Assembly (NCBI GenBank): GCA_040386775.1
Contig: JAZKEU010000010.1
Coordinates: 1-50,596, forward strand
Origin: Bdellovibrionota bacterium
GTDB taxonomy: Bacteria; Bdellovibrionota; Bdellovibrionia; Bdellovibrionales; JAEYZS01
Reading direction: 5' to 3'
Length of the DNA stretch: 50,596 nucleotides
The notes below the pieces were generated by a model. The model was not told where the DNA came from. It did not search any database and was given only the letters and a program-made list of their open reading frames with translations. Below are positions 1-8,195 of the stretch, piece by piece; position 1 is the stretch's first letter, and each line of letters begins with the position of its first letter. The translations under genes were made by a program, and so were the position numbers.

Positions 1-1479
1 ACAGGCTAAAACGACCACACACGGTTGAGGACGGCGCCGCTGACAATGCTGGCCAGAAACACGTTCACCATCTGGAAATAACCTGCAACAACAGCCATCA
101 TGCCGACATCGCGCAAAAACCAAGAAGAAAATTAAAAGATTTTGTTTAGAAGAGTTTTTTTTTATTTTCTTTTCTCTTAAGAAAACAAAACTGAGCAATA
201 CCATAGTGACCACAAACATAAAGGGCATCAATCCCATGTAAAGCACCGCTGTTGAAACGGCCCATACGGGCCAGAGGAGAGTTCTGGTTGCAGTTTTTAA
301 AAACTCACTTTCTTTGATGACGGCGGCGATTGGAGGAGAGTTTTTGTAATAGAATTTTACAAATTTTTGCCCTAGTGAGAATTTATTTAAAACTTCATCT
401 CTGAATTTTTTGAAAGTTTTTACTTTTGCGTTGAGTGGTGAGCCATAGGCTGCCGTAGAAATAAAGCAGTTTTGGTTGTCTTCGAGAAGTCCGTAAACTT
501 CTCTTGGTTCTACGGAGTGTTGATCTACTACACAATTAGCACCAGCGAGATCTTTGAATACACCGATGTTTCCAGCTTCATCTTGAAAGCCGAACATAAC
601 AACGTATGTCTCTCCGTTTGTTAGGCCTTGATCAATTCTTCCATCGACAACTTCTTTGTTGTCGTCCAAGTCGATAATGTAGCTGTCGCTATCGTTATTC
701 ACGACATCTGGTGTTCCGCTCACAATTCCGCAGTTTGTTGGAGCAAAAAATCCTCTTAAGCCCGCGATAGGAGCAGCTCCTGGAGCTGAGAAATCTGCAA
801 CCGTAGAAAGCTCAGAGAGGTAAGCTTTTTCATCACCCGGATAAAGAGAATATTCTGCTACACCGGTGTTAATCGTGACGTTATTTGAAAGTGATAACCC
901 AGAAATTTGAGGCATTCCGTATATGCCAATTTTGATATTAATAAAATCATCTGGAACTTCATCACCAGTGCTGTCTACGCCCAGTTTAAAAACTTTATTT
1001 GTTCCCATTACTGTATTGGGATAGATCAAGTTGAATCCACAAGCGGCATCACCAACAAGTTTTATACAAAAAGTACTCCACGGAATTGAAACCGTATAGT
1101 CTTGGCCTGCGACATAATTGCTAATGGTAGTAAATGAAACAGCTTGGTTGTCCGGGTCGACCATGACAACTTTTCCATTGGTATTATCCGATTTCATTCG
1201 AATTTCAAGGCGAGTCGTTGAGCAAACAGTTCTAAGATTGCAGGCTCCACGCGTTCCTAAGCGTTCGCAACTGTTAATTACTGTAAGATCGCTATTGCAA
1301 GCACCAACACCCGAAACCCCGGCCATAATATCAATGTTGGTACTACTTTCATTCTCATCAGGATCTAAATCCACTTCATTGGAAGCATTGTTGACAGCAG
1401 AAACTGTTACCGCCGCTTGAAGACTCAAACCTGATAAATGAACTAGTAAACCAATAAAAATAATAAAGAGTATTTTCAT
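1..1479 (-). CDS. Secreted CFI-box C-terminal-anchor protein, partial
   Basis: The frame is open from an ATG at 1479 to the window edge, so the 3' end is missing or damaged. The translation begins with a signal peptide (MKILFIIFIGLLVHLSG, ending near QAA). About 300 residues of Cys-containing, Asp/Asn-rich extracellular sequence follow. Near residue 338 comes the motif CFISTAAYGSPL with a following FRD..L...G..FV.FYY..SPP block, the hallmark of CFI-box C-terminal sorting domains. One or two membrane segments (from about TRTLLWPVW) and a basic REKKIKK tail complete the usual anchor. The protein should naturally end soon after that tail. A run of nine T's (plus strand, 155-163) lies there, and dropping one base gives the ending KIKKTLLNKIF and a stop near 132-134. 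Sequence left of about 120 is richer in G+C and may be foreign to this gene. The substrate or function of the ectodomain is unknown. Confidence 0.75.
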   Translation of the reverse strand, partial: MKILFIIFIGLLVHLSGLSLQAAVTVSAVNNASNEVDLDPDENESSTNIDIMAGVSGVGACNSDLTVINSCERLGTRGACNLRTVCSTTRLEIRMKSDNTNGKVVMVDPDNQAVSFTTISNYVAGQDYTVSIPWSTFCIKLVGDAACGFNLIYPNTVMGTNKVFKLGVDSTGDEVPDDFINIKIGIYGMPQISGLSLSNNVTINTGVAEYSLYPGDEKAYLSELSTVADFSAPGAAPIAGLRGFFAPTNCGIVSGTPDVVNNDSDSYIIDLDDNKEVVDGRIDQGLTNGETYVVMFGFQDEAGNIGVFKDLAGANCVVDQHSVEPREVYGLLEDNQNCFISTAAYGSPLNAKVKTFKKFRDEVLNKFSLGQKFVKFYYKNSPPIAAVIKESEFLKTATRTLLWPVWAVSTAVLYMGLMPFMFVVTMVLLSFVFLREKKIKKNSSKQNLLIFFLVFARCRHDGCCCRLFPDGERVSGQHCQRRRPQPCVVVLAC

Positions 1480-1535
1480 ACTCAAATCAGATCATCGAGA
1501 GTTGAAATTGTCTATGCTTTTTAGGGAAAAAAGTT

Positions 1536-2342
1536 CTATTCGTAATAATCGAGATCGTGAGGAGATTCGTTGATCTGTCTGCGCTTTACTGTTTGTGCTT
1601 TCCCGAATTTGAAAACGCCAAAGACAGCACCTAGTGCTGCGTAAGTTAAGAATACAACAAAGAGCATGATTTCTGGTTTCCAAGCTACAATGATTAAAAT
1701 CATTACGCCTAAAACTAAATAATGAAAAGGCATTCTCTCTCTGAAATCCAAATCTTTAAAGCTTCTATATCTAAAAGTAGAAACCATAACGAAGGAAAGA
1801 AGGAACGTGATCGTGAGAAGTCCCCAATGACGATAGCCCTCGAGACCCAATTCATTAAAGGCAAGTACCGAGCTCGCAACAATACCGGCAGACATAGGGA
1901 TTGGTAAACCTTGAAAGTCTTTGCTCTCTACGCTTCCAATTTGAGTATTGAATCTTGCGAGTCTTAAAGCCCCGCATGCCACAAAAAGGAAACTTGCAAG
2001 CCAACCCACTCTGCCGAAGGGTTGAAGGGCCCATAAGAACATAAGAATTGCGGGCGCCATTCCGAAACTGATCAAATCACAGAGAGAATCAAACTCTGCT
2101 CCAAACTTACTAGTAGCTCTTGTCATTCTTGCTACCCGACCGTCAAGCAAATCAAAAACAGCGGCGGCGACGATAGCATAAGAGGCGATGGTGAATTCTT
2201 GTTTGATAGAATGAATAACAGAGAAAAAACCGAAGAACATGTTTGTCGCAGTTAATAGATTTGGCAGAACGTAAATCGTTAAGCCTAATCTTTCGCGAAT
2301 AGGGAGGTGAGGACGCTGGAATCTTTTTCTTCTAAATCTCAT
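1536..2342 (-). CDS. pssA: CDP-diacylglycerol-serine O-phosphatidyltransferase
   Basis: Makes phosphatidylserine from CDP-diacylglycerol and serine in the inner membrane, the first step towards phosphatidylethanolamine. The CDP-alcohol phosphatidyltransferase signature is complete: DG-x2-AR-x8-G-x3-D-x3-D is seen as DGRVAR, then G, D and D in FGAEFDSLCD, around residues 67-90. Several hydrophobic helices follow, as expected for the type II (Bacillus-like) enzyme, and 268 aa is in the family range. The ATG is preceded by TAGGAG, which overlaps the stop codon of the lipid kinase gene upstream. The two genes are therefore very probably co-transcribed and translationally linked. The basic, hydrophilic C-terminal tail is unremarkable. 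Confidence 0.93.
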   Translation of the reverse strand: MRFRRKRFQRPHLPIRERLGLTIYVLPNLLTATNMFFGFFSVIHSIKQEFTIASYAIVAAAVFDLLDGRVARMTRATSKFGAEFDSLCDLISFGMAPAILMFLWALQPFGRVGWLASFLFVACGALRLARFNTQIGSVESKDFQGLPIPMSAGIVASSVLAFNELGLEGYRHWGLLTITFLLSFVMVSTFRYRSFKDLDFRERMPFHYLVLGVMILIIVAWKPEIMLFVVFLTYAALGAVFGVFKFGKAQTVKRRQINESPHDLDYYE

Positions 2343-2348
2343 ATGCTC

Positions 2349-3068
2349 CTACATTATGGAGAACTGTGCCCAAAGTAAACACGCACTGAGTATTGGGAAT
2401 GTGAAATTATCATCAAGTCCAAAAACCGGCGTTAATTCTGAAATTGCGCCAATAAGACCAGCAACTAAGCTTGCTAAAATCAATCGCTCGGACATCAGAC
2501 CGGTGCCTGAAAAATAAACAATGCTCACAAGTGCACAAGCGATAAAGCCTGCAATAGTTCCCTGAAGAGTTTTCTTGCCTACCAGAACATCTTTTCCGTA
2601 CATAATCCCAAAAATACTTGAGATAGGATCACCAACCGCTAGCATCAAAAGAGATAGGGTTACGATTTCTTTCGGAAAGATCACGGCGATCGCCGTTACG
2701 CCAATCGTGAGGTAAGTCATTCCGGTGAGATTATTGACTTCGCTTTTGCGAACGAAAGATCCAAAAGTTGCTAATAATTTGTCGTTTAATTTTTTTGATT
2801 TAAGTCTAAAAAGATCAACACATACACAGAGTAAGGTGAAGCCCACAAATAGAATCAGCATTTCTTTGCGAGGCATAAAGTAATAGAGAGCTGCAATAGT
2901 GCCGGCCCCTAACATATGATAAATTCGCCTTGCTAGATGCAAATCCGATCGTACCTTCAATGTGGCTCCCTCAATAGATGTCTTCATAGGCATATAAAGC
3001 CAATCATAACCTTGATAAAATGCCGTAATCAATACAAAAGGCGCCAGCTTTTTTTGAATAAAAGACAC
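2349..3068 (-). CDS. SEC59/DGK1-like CTP-dependent lipid kinase (membrane protein)
   Basis: A polytopic membrane protein with the conserved block AVGDPISSIFG, then GK, then KTLQGTIAGF, typical of the dolichol kinase / yeast Dgk1 / phosphatidate cytidylyltransferase-like superfamily. These enzymes transfer phosphate from CTP to diacylglycerol or polyprenols. It sits 6 bp upstream of pssA, so it may feed phosphatidic acid or polyprenyl phosphate into lipid synthesis. The lipid substrate cannot be read from sequence. The longest frame starts with GTG at 3068, without a clear ribosome-binding site. Internal ATGs at codons 26 (2993) and 28 are alternatives, and the conserved RSDLHLARRIYHMLG segment lies after both. 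The N-terminus is therefore uncertain. Confidence 0.75.
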   Translation of the reverse strand: MSFIQKKLAPFVLITAFYQGYDWLYMPMKTSIEGATLKVRSDLHLARRIYHMLGAGTIAALYYFMPRKEMLILFVGFTLLCVCVDLFRLKSKKLNDKLLATFGSFVRKSEVNNLTGMTYLTIGVTAIAVIFPKEIVTLSLLMLAVGDPISSIFGIMYGKDVLVGKKTLQGTIAGFIACALVSIVYFSGTGLMSERLILASLVAGLIGAISELTPVFGLDDNFTFPILSACLLWAQFSIM

Positions 3069-3185
3069 CCGTTGGCATTTTTTGGCATTTTGCTCAGATA
3101 GTCCTTTTACATTAATAATAATATTAAGTAATATTGAATACTTAGATCGTTGGCGCGAGGTCTAAAATTTGCATATTTAAACAGT

Positions 3186-4019
3186 ATGAGAGTGTATTTG
3201 GTGTTCAATCTTTTTATAGCTTTGGTTCTGCTGTCTTCAGAGGCAGTTCAGGCTGTTGCGCATTCTTGGAGAGAAGAGGATTCGAGACCAGGTTACACCG
3301 AAGATTTAAAACCTGAAAATGATGAAGTGGGCGAGATCCTTTATGCTGTGGATAGCCCTTACAAAAACGAAGTTCACTACAACGATAGGATTTTTGATCC
3401 CACTCTCAAAAAAGACGTTACTCAGCGCTACCGAGAAAAATTTGGTAGAACGGAAGCCGAAATCATTCAGTCGCGAACACCGTATTTGAACAGTAATTTT
3501 TCCGAAGGTGCTTCGATCACTTTCAATGAGCAAGAATATCAAGCCCAACAAAAATCATTCGGCAATTATGTTGCTAAAAGAGTGGTCGAATATCATTTTG
3601 AAAAAGAAGCCAAAGACAGTCCGAGTTTGCGTGGAGTTTACGAAGCAAAACAAACTGTGGAAAACGCAAGTGCGTCGGTAGGCCAATTTAAAGTCCGAGC
3701 GAGATATAGAATTGCTTCAAACAGTATTCTCGCTTACATCAAAAATCCCTACGTGAATCTTGAAGGCCGTTTTGAAATGAGCGGAGAAAAGGAAACCGTA
3801 CTTTCTGTTTCTAGAGATTTAGGTGCAGGTTATTCACTTCTAACAGATTATTATTTTGTAAATACGAGATGGGATTGGATCGGTAGAAAAACTATTACTC
3901 CGGCGCTCTCTGTTTCGTTGACGTATTCTCCTTACAGAGACATGTGGGTTACGCAAGGTGTTCGTGGGGTTGAAATCTCAGAGCGCTTAATCATTGGCGG
4001 TCTCGGATATGTTTTTTAG
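3186..4019 (+). CDS. Secreted protein of unknown function, beta-rich C-terminus
   Basis: I do not recognise a family. The protein has a clear signal peptide (MRVYLVFNLFIALVLLSSEAVQA). An upstream in-frame TTG at 3150 would add 12 residues, but the ATG places the charged n-region directly before the hydrophobic core. The middle third is hydrophilic and charged. The last about 110 residues alternate polar and hydrophobic residues (YRIASNSILAYIKN, YSLLTDYYFVNTRWDW, ALSVSLTYSPY) and end GGLGYVF, with a terminal Phe as in outer-membrane beta-strand proteins. This suggests a small barrel or a membrane-associated beta domain. It is divergent from the lipid kinase-pssA pair with about 120 bp between, so the two units may share a promoter region. 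No enzymatic motif is visible. Confidence 0.7.
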   Translation: MRVYLVFNLFIALVLLSSEAVQAVAHSWREEDSRPGYTEDLKPENDEVGEILYAVDSPYKNEVHYNDRIFDPTLKKDVTQRYREKFGRTEAEIIQSRTPYLNSNFSEGASITFNEQEYQAQQKSFGNYVAKRVVEYHFEKEAKDSPSLRGVYEAKQTVENASASVGQFKVRARYRIASNSILAYIKNPYVNLEGRFEMSGEKETVLSVSRDLGAGYSLLTDYYFVNTRWDWIGRKTITPALSVSLTYSPYRDMWVTQGVRGVEISERLIIGGLGYVF

Positions 4020-4127
4020 TCTTGGCTTTAATCTCTTTGTCTCCTTCTGATACAAAACAATATCTAAAATATTAAAAAAACAAAACTGGTCTACTTTGCG
4101 TCAATAATTTGACCGAATTCTTCACTA

Positions 4128-4574
4128 GTGAAATTGCACAAAAAGTTTTTTAAAATTCATATGATTTTGTTTTTTGCTTTTGGGTTCATAGCGTTTATGG
4201 GTCTTTATGAGACAACTCCTATGCAATTGATCGAATCACAAATCACGGGTCGCGCTCCTGCGAGTGTAGCAGCATCCGTAGCTATGAAGTCGACAGAGGT
4301 ACTCAAGATCGATTGCGCGAACTTCAATCAAGAAGTAAAGATACCAGCTCATCAAGTGCGTCTTGAAGGCTATCTGTGCGATAAATTACCAAATCAAAAA
4401 GAAATTTCCATTCGCAATGAAACCACTGGAAAAACAGCCACGTTATTCAACAAAGGCAAATCCGAGTACATGACAGATTTCATCCAATTGAAAGACGGCA
4501 AAAATCAAATTACCCTGAGTTATGTATCAAAGAATCAACAAGTAAAAAAAGTCGATCTCACCATCCTCAAATAA
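4128..4574 (+). CDS. Membrane-anchored small protein, unknown function
   Basis: I do not recognise this 148-aa protein. It starts with GTG; an internal ATG at codon 12 (4161) is an alternative and neither has a strong ribosome-binding site. The N-terminus carries an uncleaved-looking hydrophobic segment (MILFFAFGFIAFMGLY) followed by a short Ala/Ser-rich linker. The remaining about 90 residues contain two Cys (IDCANF and GYLCDKL) and a beta-strand pattern (VRLEGYLC, KEISIRNE, NQITLSYVS, KKVDLTIL) resembling a single immunoglobulin-like fold facing the periplasm. The two cysteines could form a disulfide. It converges with the next gene, with a hairpin between them. Confidence 0.65.
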   Translation: MKLHKKFFKIHMILFFAFGFIAFMGLYETTPMQLIESQITGRAPASVAASVAMKSTEVLKIDCANFNQEVKIPAHQVRLEGYLCDKLPNQKEISIRNETTGKTATLFNKGKSEYMTDFIQLKDGKNQITLSYVSKNQQVKKVDLTILK

Positions 4575-4575
4575 A

Positions 4576-4594
4576 AAAAGTGCCCCGCACCTTT
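4576..4594 (-). terminator. Rho-independent terminator for the 162-aa gene
   Basis: Read on the minus strand, AAAGGTGC and GCACTTTT form an 8-bp stem (one G-U pair) with loop GGG. The stem is followed immediately by a run of U. It lies between two convergent genes. On the plus strand it is preceded by A's but has only a weak T tract, so it probably acts mainly on the minus-strand gene. Confidence 0.7.
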
Positions 4595-4646
4595 GTGTGT
4601 CGCAGCTGTGTTATTTGTGGAATCTGGGTTGGTGAGTGAAGTGAGT

Positions 4647-5135
4647 TTACTTCGTGGATTCTTTTACGAAGCGGGAGAAGTAGTATCTGCCGAGATATTC
4701 TAGATTTACCGGTTGTTCTTGGTAGGTCCAGATCACTTCGTTGAAGGCGCCAAGTCTTGCTTCGATGGAATCTTCTTGGCCCATGCTGTCCAAGGCTTCC
4801 ACTTGTGAAGTTAACATATCTGCACCGTGATAATGGATTTTTGCAGTGATTACGCCAGGACGTCTTAATGAGAAAAATAATTTAAAGCCATTTCTGAAAA
4901 GCATAAAATCTGCTTTTGTTTTTGAAATGCCATAAATCTTAACGCCACCAACGGTTGCGCCCCTCATTTTGTTGTAAACGGCAGTGTGATCGATAAAAAG
5001 GTCTTTGAGTCTGTTGAGAAACAGGATGGATTCGCCTTCAAGATTTTTGTCTTGATCAAAAGTTGGCGAAACATCGATGATCCCGCTCTCTTCCATCTTT
5101 TGTTCGGCTTCAACTAATTCTTTAATCCATTCCAT
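4647..5135 (-). CDS. Cytoplasmic protein of unknown function, 162 aa
   Basis: I do not recognise a family. There is no signal peptide or membrane segment, so it is probably cytoplasmic. It is acidic at the N-terminus (MEWIKELVEAEQKMEE). The core (VGGVKIYGISKTKADFMLF, then KLFFSLRRPGVITAKIHYH) suggests a mixed alpha/beta fold, and the C-terminus is aromatic-rich (YLGRYYFSRFV). The start is well supported: GAGGGGG lies 5 bases before the ATG, and a promoter-like pair lies upstream. A terminator follows it, so it appears to be a single-gene unit. Confidence 0.75.
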   Translation of the reverse strand: MEWIKELVEAEQKMEESGIIDVSPTFDQDKNLEGESILFLNRLKDLFIDHTAVYNKMRGATVGGVKIYGISKTKADFMLFRNGFKLFFSLRRPGVITAKIHYHGADMLTSQVEALDSMGQEDSIEARLGAFNEVIWTYQEQPVNLEYLGRYYFSRFVKESTK

Positions 5136-5182
5136 AAATTCCCCCTCAAAAACACTTCAGGTCAGCCACTTTAGGCAGTTTC

Positions 5183-5213
5183 AGTATAGCCCAATTATGA
5201 CTTTGATAGTCAA
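5183..5213 (-). promoter_or_regulatory. Candidate sigma70-type promoter for the 162-aa gene
   Basis: On the minus strand TTGACT (-35) and TATACT (-10) are separated by 19 bp, about 45 bp upstream of the ATG. The spacing is longer than the usual 17. A small dyad GACT-ATCAA-AGTC overlaps the -35 side. This is a pattern match only. Confidence 0.4.
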
Positions 5214-5241
5214 TACCTAAAATGTCCTGACATATACGGGA

Positions 5242-8133
5242 CTAAAAGACTTGAGGGGCTTGGATAGTGAAGTAAATGTTAAAACCGCCTTCAGCGTCCT
5301 CATCAAAACCATAGGCTCCCACAACTTTAAAGGTGATGGGGGCATGGTAGAAAATTGTGGTGTCTATTTTAAATTCAGCACCCGCAGCCGTAAAATATTT
5401 CCCTAATTCTGCTCTTGAGTAAGAATCGTCTTCATTAAAGTAAATGCCTTTGAGGGTAAGTGTTTCGGCAAAAATGCTCGCATGAAATCTTTTGATGAAA
5501 TATGGCGCAGGGCTGTCGGGTCCCTTCCATTTTTGTGAAAGCGGGAAGCGATATTCCACGGTTCCTGAAACCATGGTGAATCCCATGAATTGTCCTGGTG
5601 GATAGCCGCGAGTGACAAAGCCTTCGTTATCGGGGCCAAGAGTGTACTCTGCTTGAGAGCTTGTTGTTCCCAAAAGTAGGCTTCGATTTGCTTCGGTGTA
5701 AACGGTTTGGGCAGAGAGCGCGAGTACGTGGCGCTCCGGTAACCACTTGGTGTGAAAGTGCTGAAGCTTCACAAATGTTTCATCATAATTTGTCTTTGTG
5801 GAATTTTCGAAATATTTTGTGTACGTCGCTTTTGCGGATTGGCCCGAAGAAGAAATATCTAAAAGTTTTTTATCCATATTGTCGTAGGCAATTCCTGCGC
5901 TTGGACCATCGAAATAGTGATCCACTTTCTTGGCTGGAGTCGTAACGTACGAGAAGAGATTTGATTTTAGATATTCATAACCTAGTTTTGCTTTCCAATC
6001 ATTGCTGAGACCTGGAATATAAAACCAATGAGAAACCCCTACTTTCTGATCATGCGTAGTTTCTTGTAAGCTGTTGTGCCAATCGTAATCATCATAGGCA
6101 AAGAGAATTGTTTTTCCGATAGAATTATCCCAAAGATATTGGAAAGAGGTGCTGAATTTTTCGGATTTAGAGTGGTAACTGCCATCCAAGAGATAAGAGT
6201 GAAATCCCGTAGGATCTGATCCCGGAAGTGAAATAGAGGTGGTCGTGCCATCTTCGGCCACGGTGATCCACGGAATCCAGAATTGCGGAAACATATATGG
6301 AAGTGCGTGATAAGTTTTGGCTTCAGGATTTAACTTTGGTGCTTCGACTATTTTTTCCGGATAATTAGCGGCAATGGGGTGAGTTACAGAAGGAAGAATT
6401 ATTGCTTGTTTCGCAAGCGGCGCTTCTTTGATCTGCGGTCCATCACTGGTCAACTCACTGTAAATGATTTTATTGGCTTTTGTATCAATAGTTCCGTTCA
6501 CGGTTTTTGTAAGAGTATTTGTCAGGGCGCGGATGGAAGTCAGGTCACTGTTGACGGAATACAAATTTTCTACGCCACTTTTGTTGGATGAAAACACAAT
6601 TCCCTGCGAAGTGGAAACTGGGTATTTGCTCGGAAAATCCAAAATGCGTGTGATTTGTTTTGTTTCCATATTTAAAATATGCAAACGATCAATTCCTTTA
6701 GAATTTTTTTGCGCAAAAACCAATTCTTTTTCAGAGATAAAGCTTGGTCTTGAGACACGGTCATAGCTTTCAGGTGAATACAATAACGCTTCGTTTTTTC
6801 CTTCACCATCGACGGTATAAAGAGCGGTTTTTCCTTGGCTTGATTTGACAAAGGCAATCAAGTTCCCATTGGGAGAGACGGCAGGCTCTCTCGCTCTTAG
6901 GCCCTTGGTTATCTTTTTGGATTTCTTTTCAACCAAATCATAAGTGTAGAGATCATAATAATGATTGGTGCGATCAAAAGTATCTACGGAATCAAAAACT
7001 ATTTTTTGGGAACTCGGAAACCAAGTCGCCCTTTGAATTTCGCTTTTTTCTAAGTTTGGAAGCGGAACATGATTGTCGGTATCCTTAGGAGTTAAAGCTT
7101 CCGCCGGAACCCATTGTTCGCCTAAGCGTTTAAAAACGTAAAGTACAGAGTCGCCATCTTTATTGTCAGACACAAAGAGAAGCTTTTCGCCGTCAGGAGA
7201 AATTTCGGGAGAATGATTGAAAACTCCTTCTTTGGTGAGAATGAGATTTCCCTTTGTAGTTTCTTGTTCTTGGATTTTTGAAATTTGTTTTTGCGCCAGA
7301 TCACCATATTTTTTGTAAACATCTTTTAAAAAATCTTGGTATGTTTTGCCGAATTCATCCACCATAGGTTGCGTAATTACCCAGGGAAAACGTCTCGCGT
7401 ATCTTTCGTTGAATGTGCGAACAATCGAAATGGATTTGGATTGAATGAACTCGTGCCATACAAGCGCGCCATAGAAATACGGACGCTGTCCTCGCGGCCA
7501 ATCTGGAGTCGAAACTTCGTTGATGGCCGAAAGATTATCTTTGCCCCATTTTGAATCCAAATAGAGTGAGCGAATCATGGCATCGTAGTCGGTAGATTTG
7601 AGTCTTCCGAATTCATTGAATCGACTTTCCATCTCAACTGCGAGACCTTCGAGGTACCATCTTGGTAAAAACATGTTAGGCCTAATGACAGAACCAAAAA
7701 TAAAACGAAGAGGTTTGGCAACGCCTCTTGCGGGTTCCATGTTTAAGATGTGAGCATATTCATGCAAAAAAACATCTCTTGGCCAAGAACTGTAGTGATC
7801 AATGGAAGCGAGTGGAGTGGGCTGACTTACGTACACGTTCACATTGGGTCTCGGAACTCCAATTGCAGATCCATTCGAAACATCGTAGGTGTCATCGAGC
7901 ACCACCGTGGTTTTCTTAGGAGAAATGCCAAACACATCCACTAGGATTTGGTGTGAGCGCTCCGCTTCTTCTAAATAAATTTTAGCTAACTCGTAACTCT
8001 TCGCATCATATATGATGTCGAAATTTTCAGAGGAGATTTTGTTTAGCTTCACTCTTGGATCAAGTGCTAAAGTTTGCACACAAATAAGCAACGCACTCGA
8101 GAATAAAAATAATTTTAAAATTTGAAGTTTCAT
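5242..8133 (-). CDS. Gluzincin protease / TolB-like propeller / outer-membrane barrel fusion
   Basis: A 963-aa protein. The ATG at 8133 begins a signal peptide (MKLQILKLFLFSSALLICVQT). The longer frame to 8235 would run into the pal gene and is rejected. Domains in order: a peptidase-MA-like gluzincin with HEYAH at about residues 124-128 and the third ligand probably in WYLEGLAVE (E at about 162); at about 310-620, repeated PD40/TolB-type beta-propeller blades (PEISPDGEKLLFVS, PAVSPNGNLIAFVK); then about 320 residues of amphipathic strands ending in QAPQVF with a terminal Phe, an outer-membrane barrel pattern. It is probably surface- or outer-membrane-anchored with the protease and propeller on one face. 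The substrate is unknown. It is divergent from pal, which fits an envelope role, but it is not a true TolB. Confidence 0.8.
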   Translation of the reverse strand: MKLQILKLFLFSSALLICVQTLALDPRVKLNKISSENFDIIYDAKSYELAKIYLEEAERSHQILVDVFGISPKKTTVVLDDTYDVSNGSAIGVPRPNVNVYVSQPTPLASIDHYSSWPRDVFLHEYAHILNMEPARGVAKPLRFIFGSVIRPNMFLPRWYLEGLAVEMESRFNEFGRLKSTDYDAMIRSLYLDSKWGKDNLSAINEVSTPDWPRGQRPYFYGALVWHEFIQSKSISIVRTFNERYARRFPWVITQPMVDEFGKTYQDFLKDVYKKYGDLAQKQISKIQEQETTKGNLILTKEGVFNHSPEISPDGEKLLFVSDNKDGDSVLYVFKRLGEQWVPAEALTPKDTDNHVPLPNLEKSEIQRATWFPSSQKIVFDSVDTFDRTNHYYDLYTYDLVEKKSKKITKGLRAREPAVSPNGNLIAFVKSSQGKTALYTVDGEGKNEALLYSPESYDRVSRPSFISEKELVFAQKNSKGIDRLHILNMETKQITRILDFPSKYPVSTSQGIVFSSNKSGVENLYSVNSDLTSIRALTNTLTKTVNGTIDTKANKIIYSELTSDGPQIKEAPLAKQAIILPSVTHPIAANYPEKIVEAPKLNPEAKTYHALPYMFPQFWIPWITVAEDGTTTSISLPGSDPTGFHSYLLDGSYHSKSEKFSTSFQYLWDNSIGKTILFAYDDYDWHNSLQETTHDQKVGVSHWFYIPGLSNDWKAKLGYEYLKSNLFSYVTTPAKKVDHYFDGPSAGIAYDNMDKKLLDISSSGQSAKATYTKYFENSTKTNYDETFVKLQHFHTKWLPERHVLALSAQTVYTEANRSLLLGTTSSQAEYTLGPDNEGFVTRGYPPGQFMGFTMVSGTVEYRFPLSQKWKGPDSPAPYFIKRFHASIFAETLTLKGIYFNEDDSYSRAELGKYFTAAGAEFKIDTTIFYHAPITFKVVGAYGFDEDAEGGFNIYFTIQAPQVF

Positions 8134-8137
8134 AAGT

Positions 8138-8165
8138 TTGACATTCGCTCCTACCTGACTAGAAT
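8138..8165 (+). promoter_or_regulatory. Candidate sigma70 promoter of the pal cluster
   Basis: TTGACA and TAGAAT are separated by 16 bp, about 30 bp before the pal ATG. The -35 box lies just outside the start codon of the divergent protease-propeller gene, over its probable ribosome-binding region. Transcription of the two units may therefore interfere. Confidence 0.6.
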
Positions 8166-8195
8166 ATTGAGAATGTAAACCTGGAGGCAACACAT

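Noticed and set aside
1118-1420. Open frame of 100 codons on the plus strand
   Set aside because: It is antisense to the CFI-box protein, whose signal peptide and motifs are clear; no ribosome-binding site.
5403-5639. Frames antisense or out of frame within the protease-propeller gene
   Set aside because: They are shadows of a long gene with clear domains and lack start signals.
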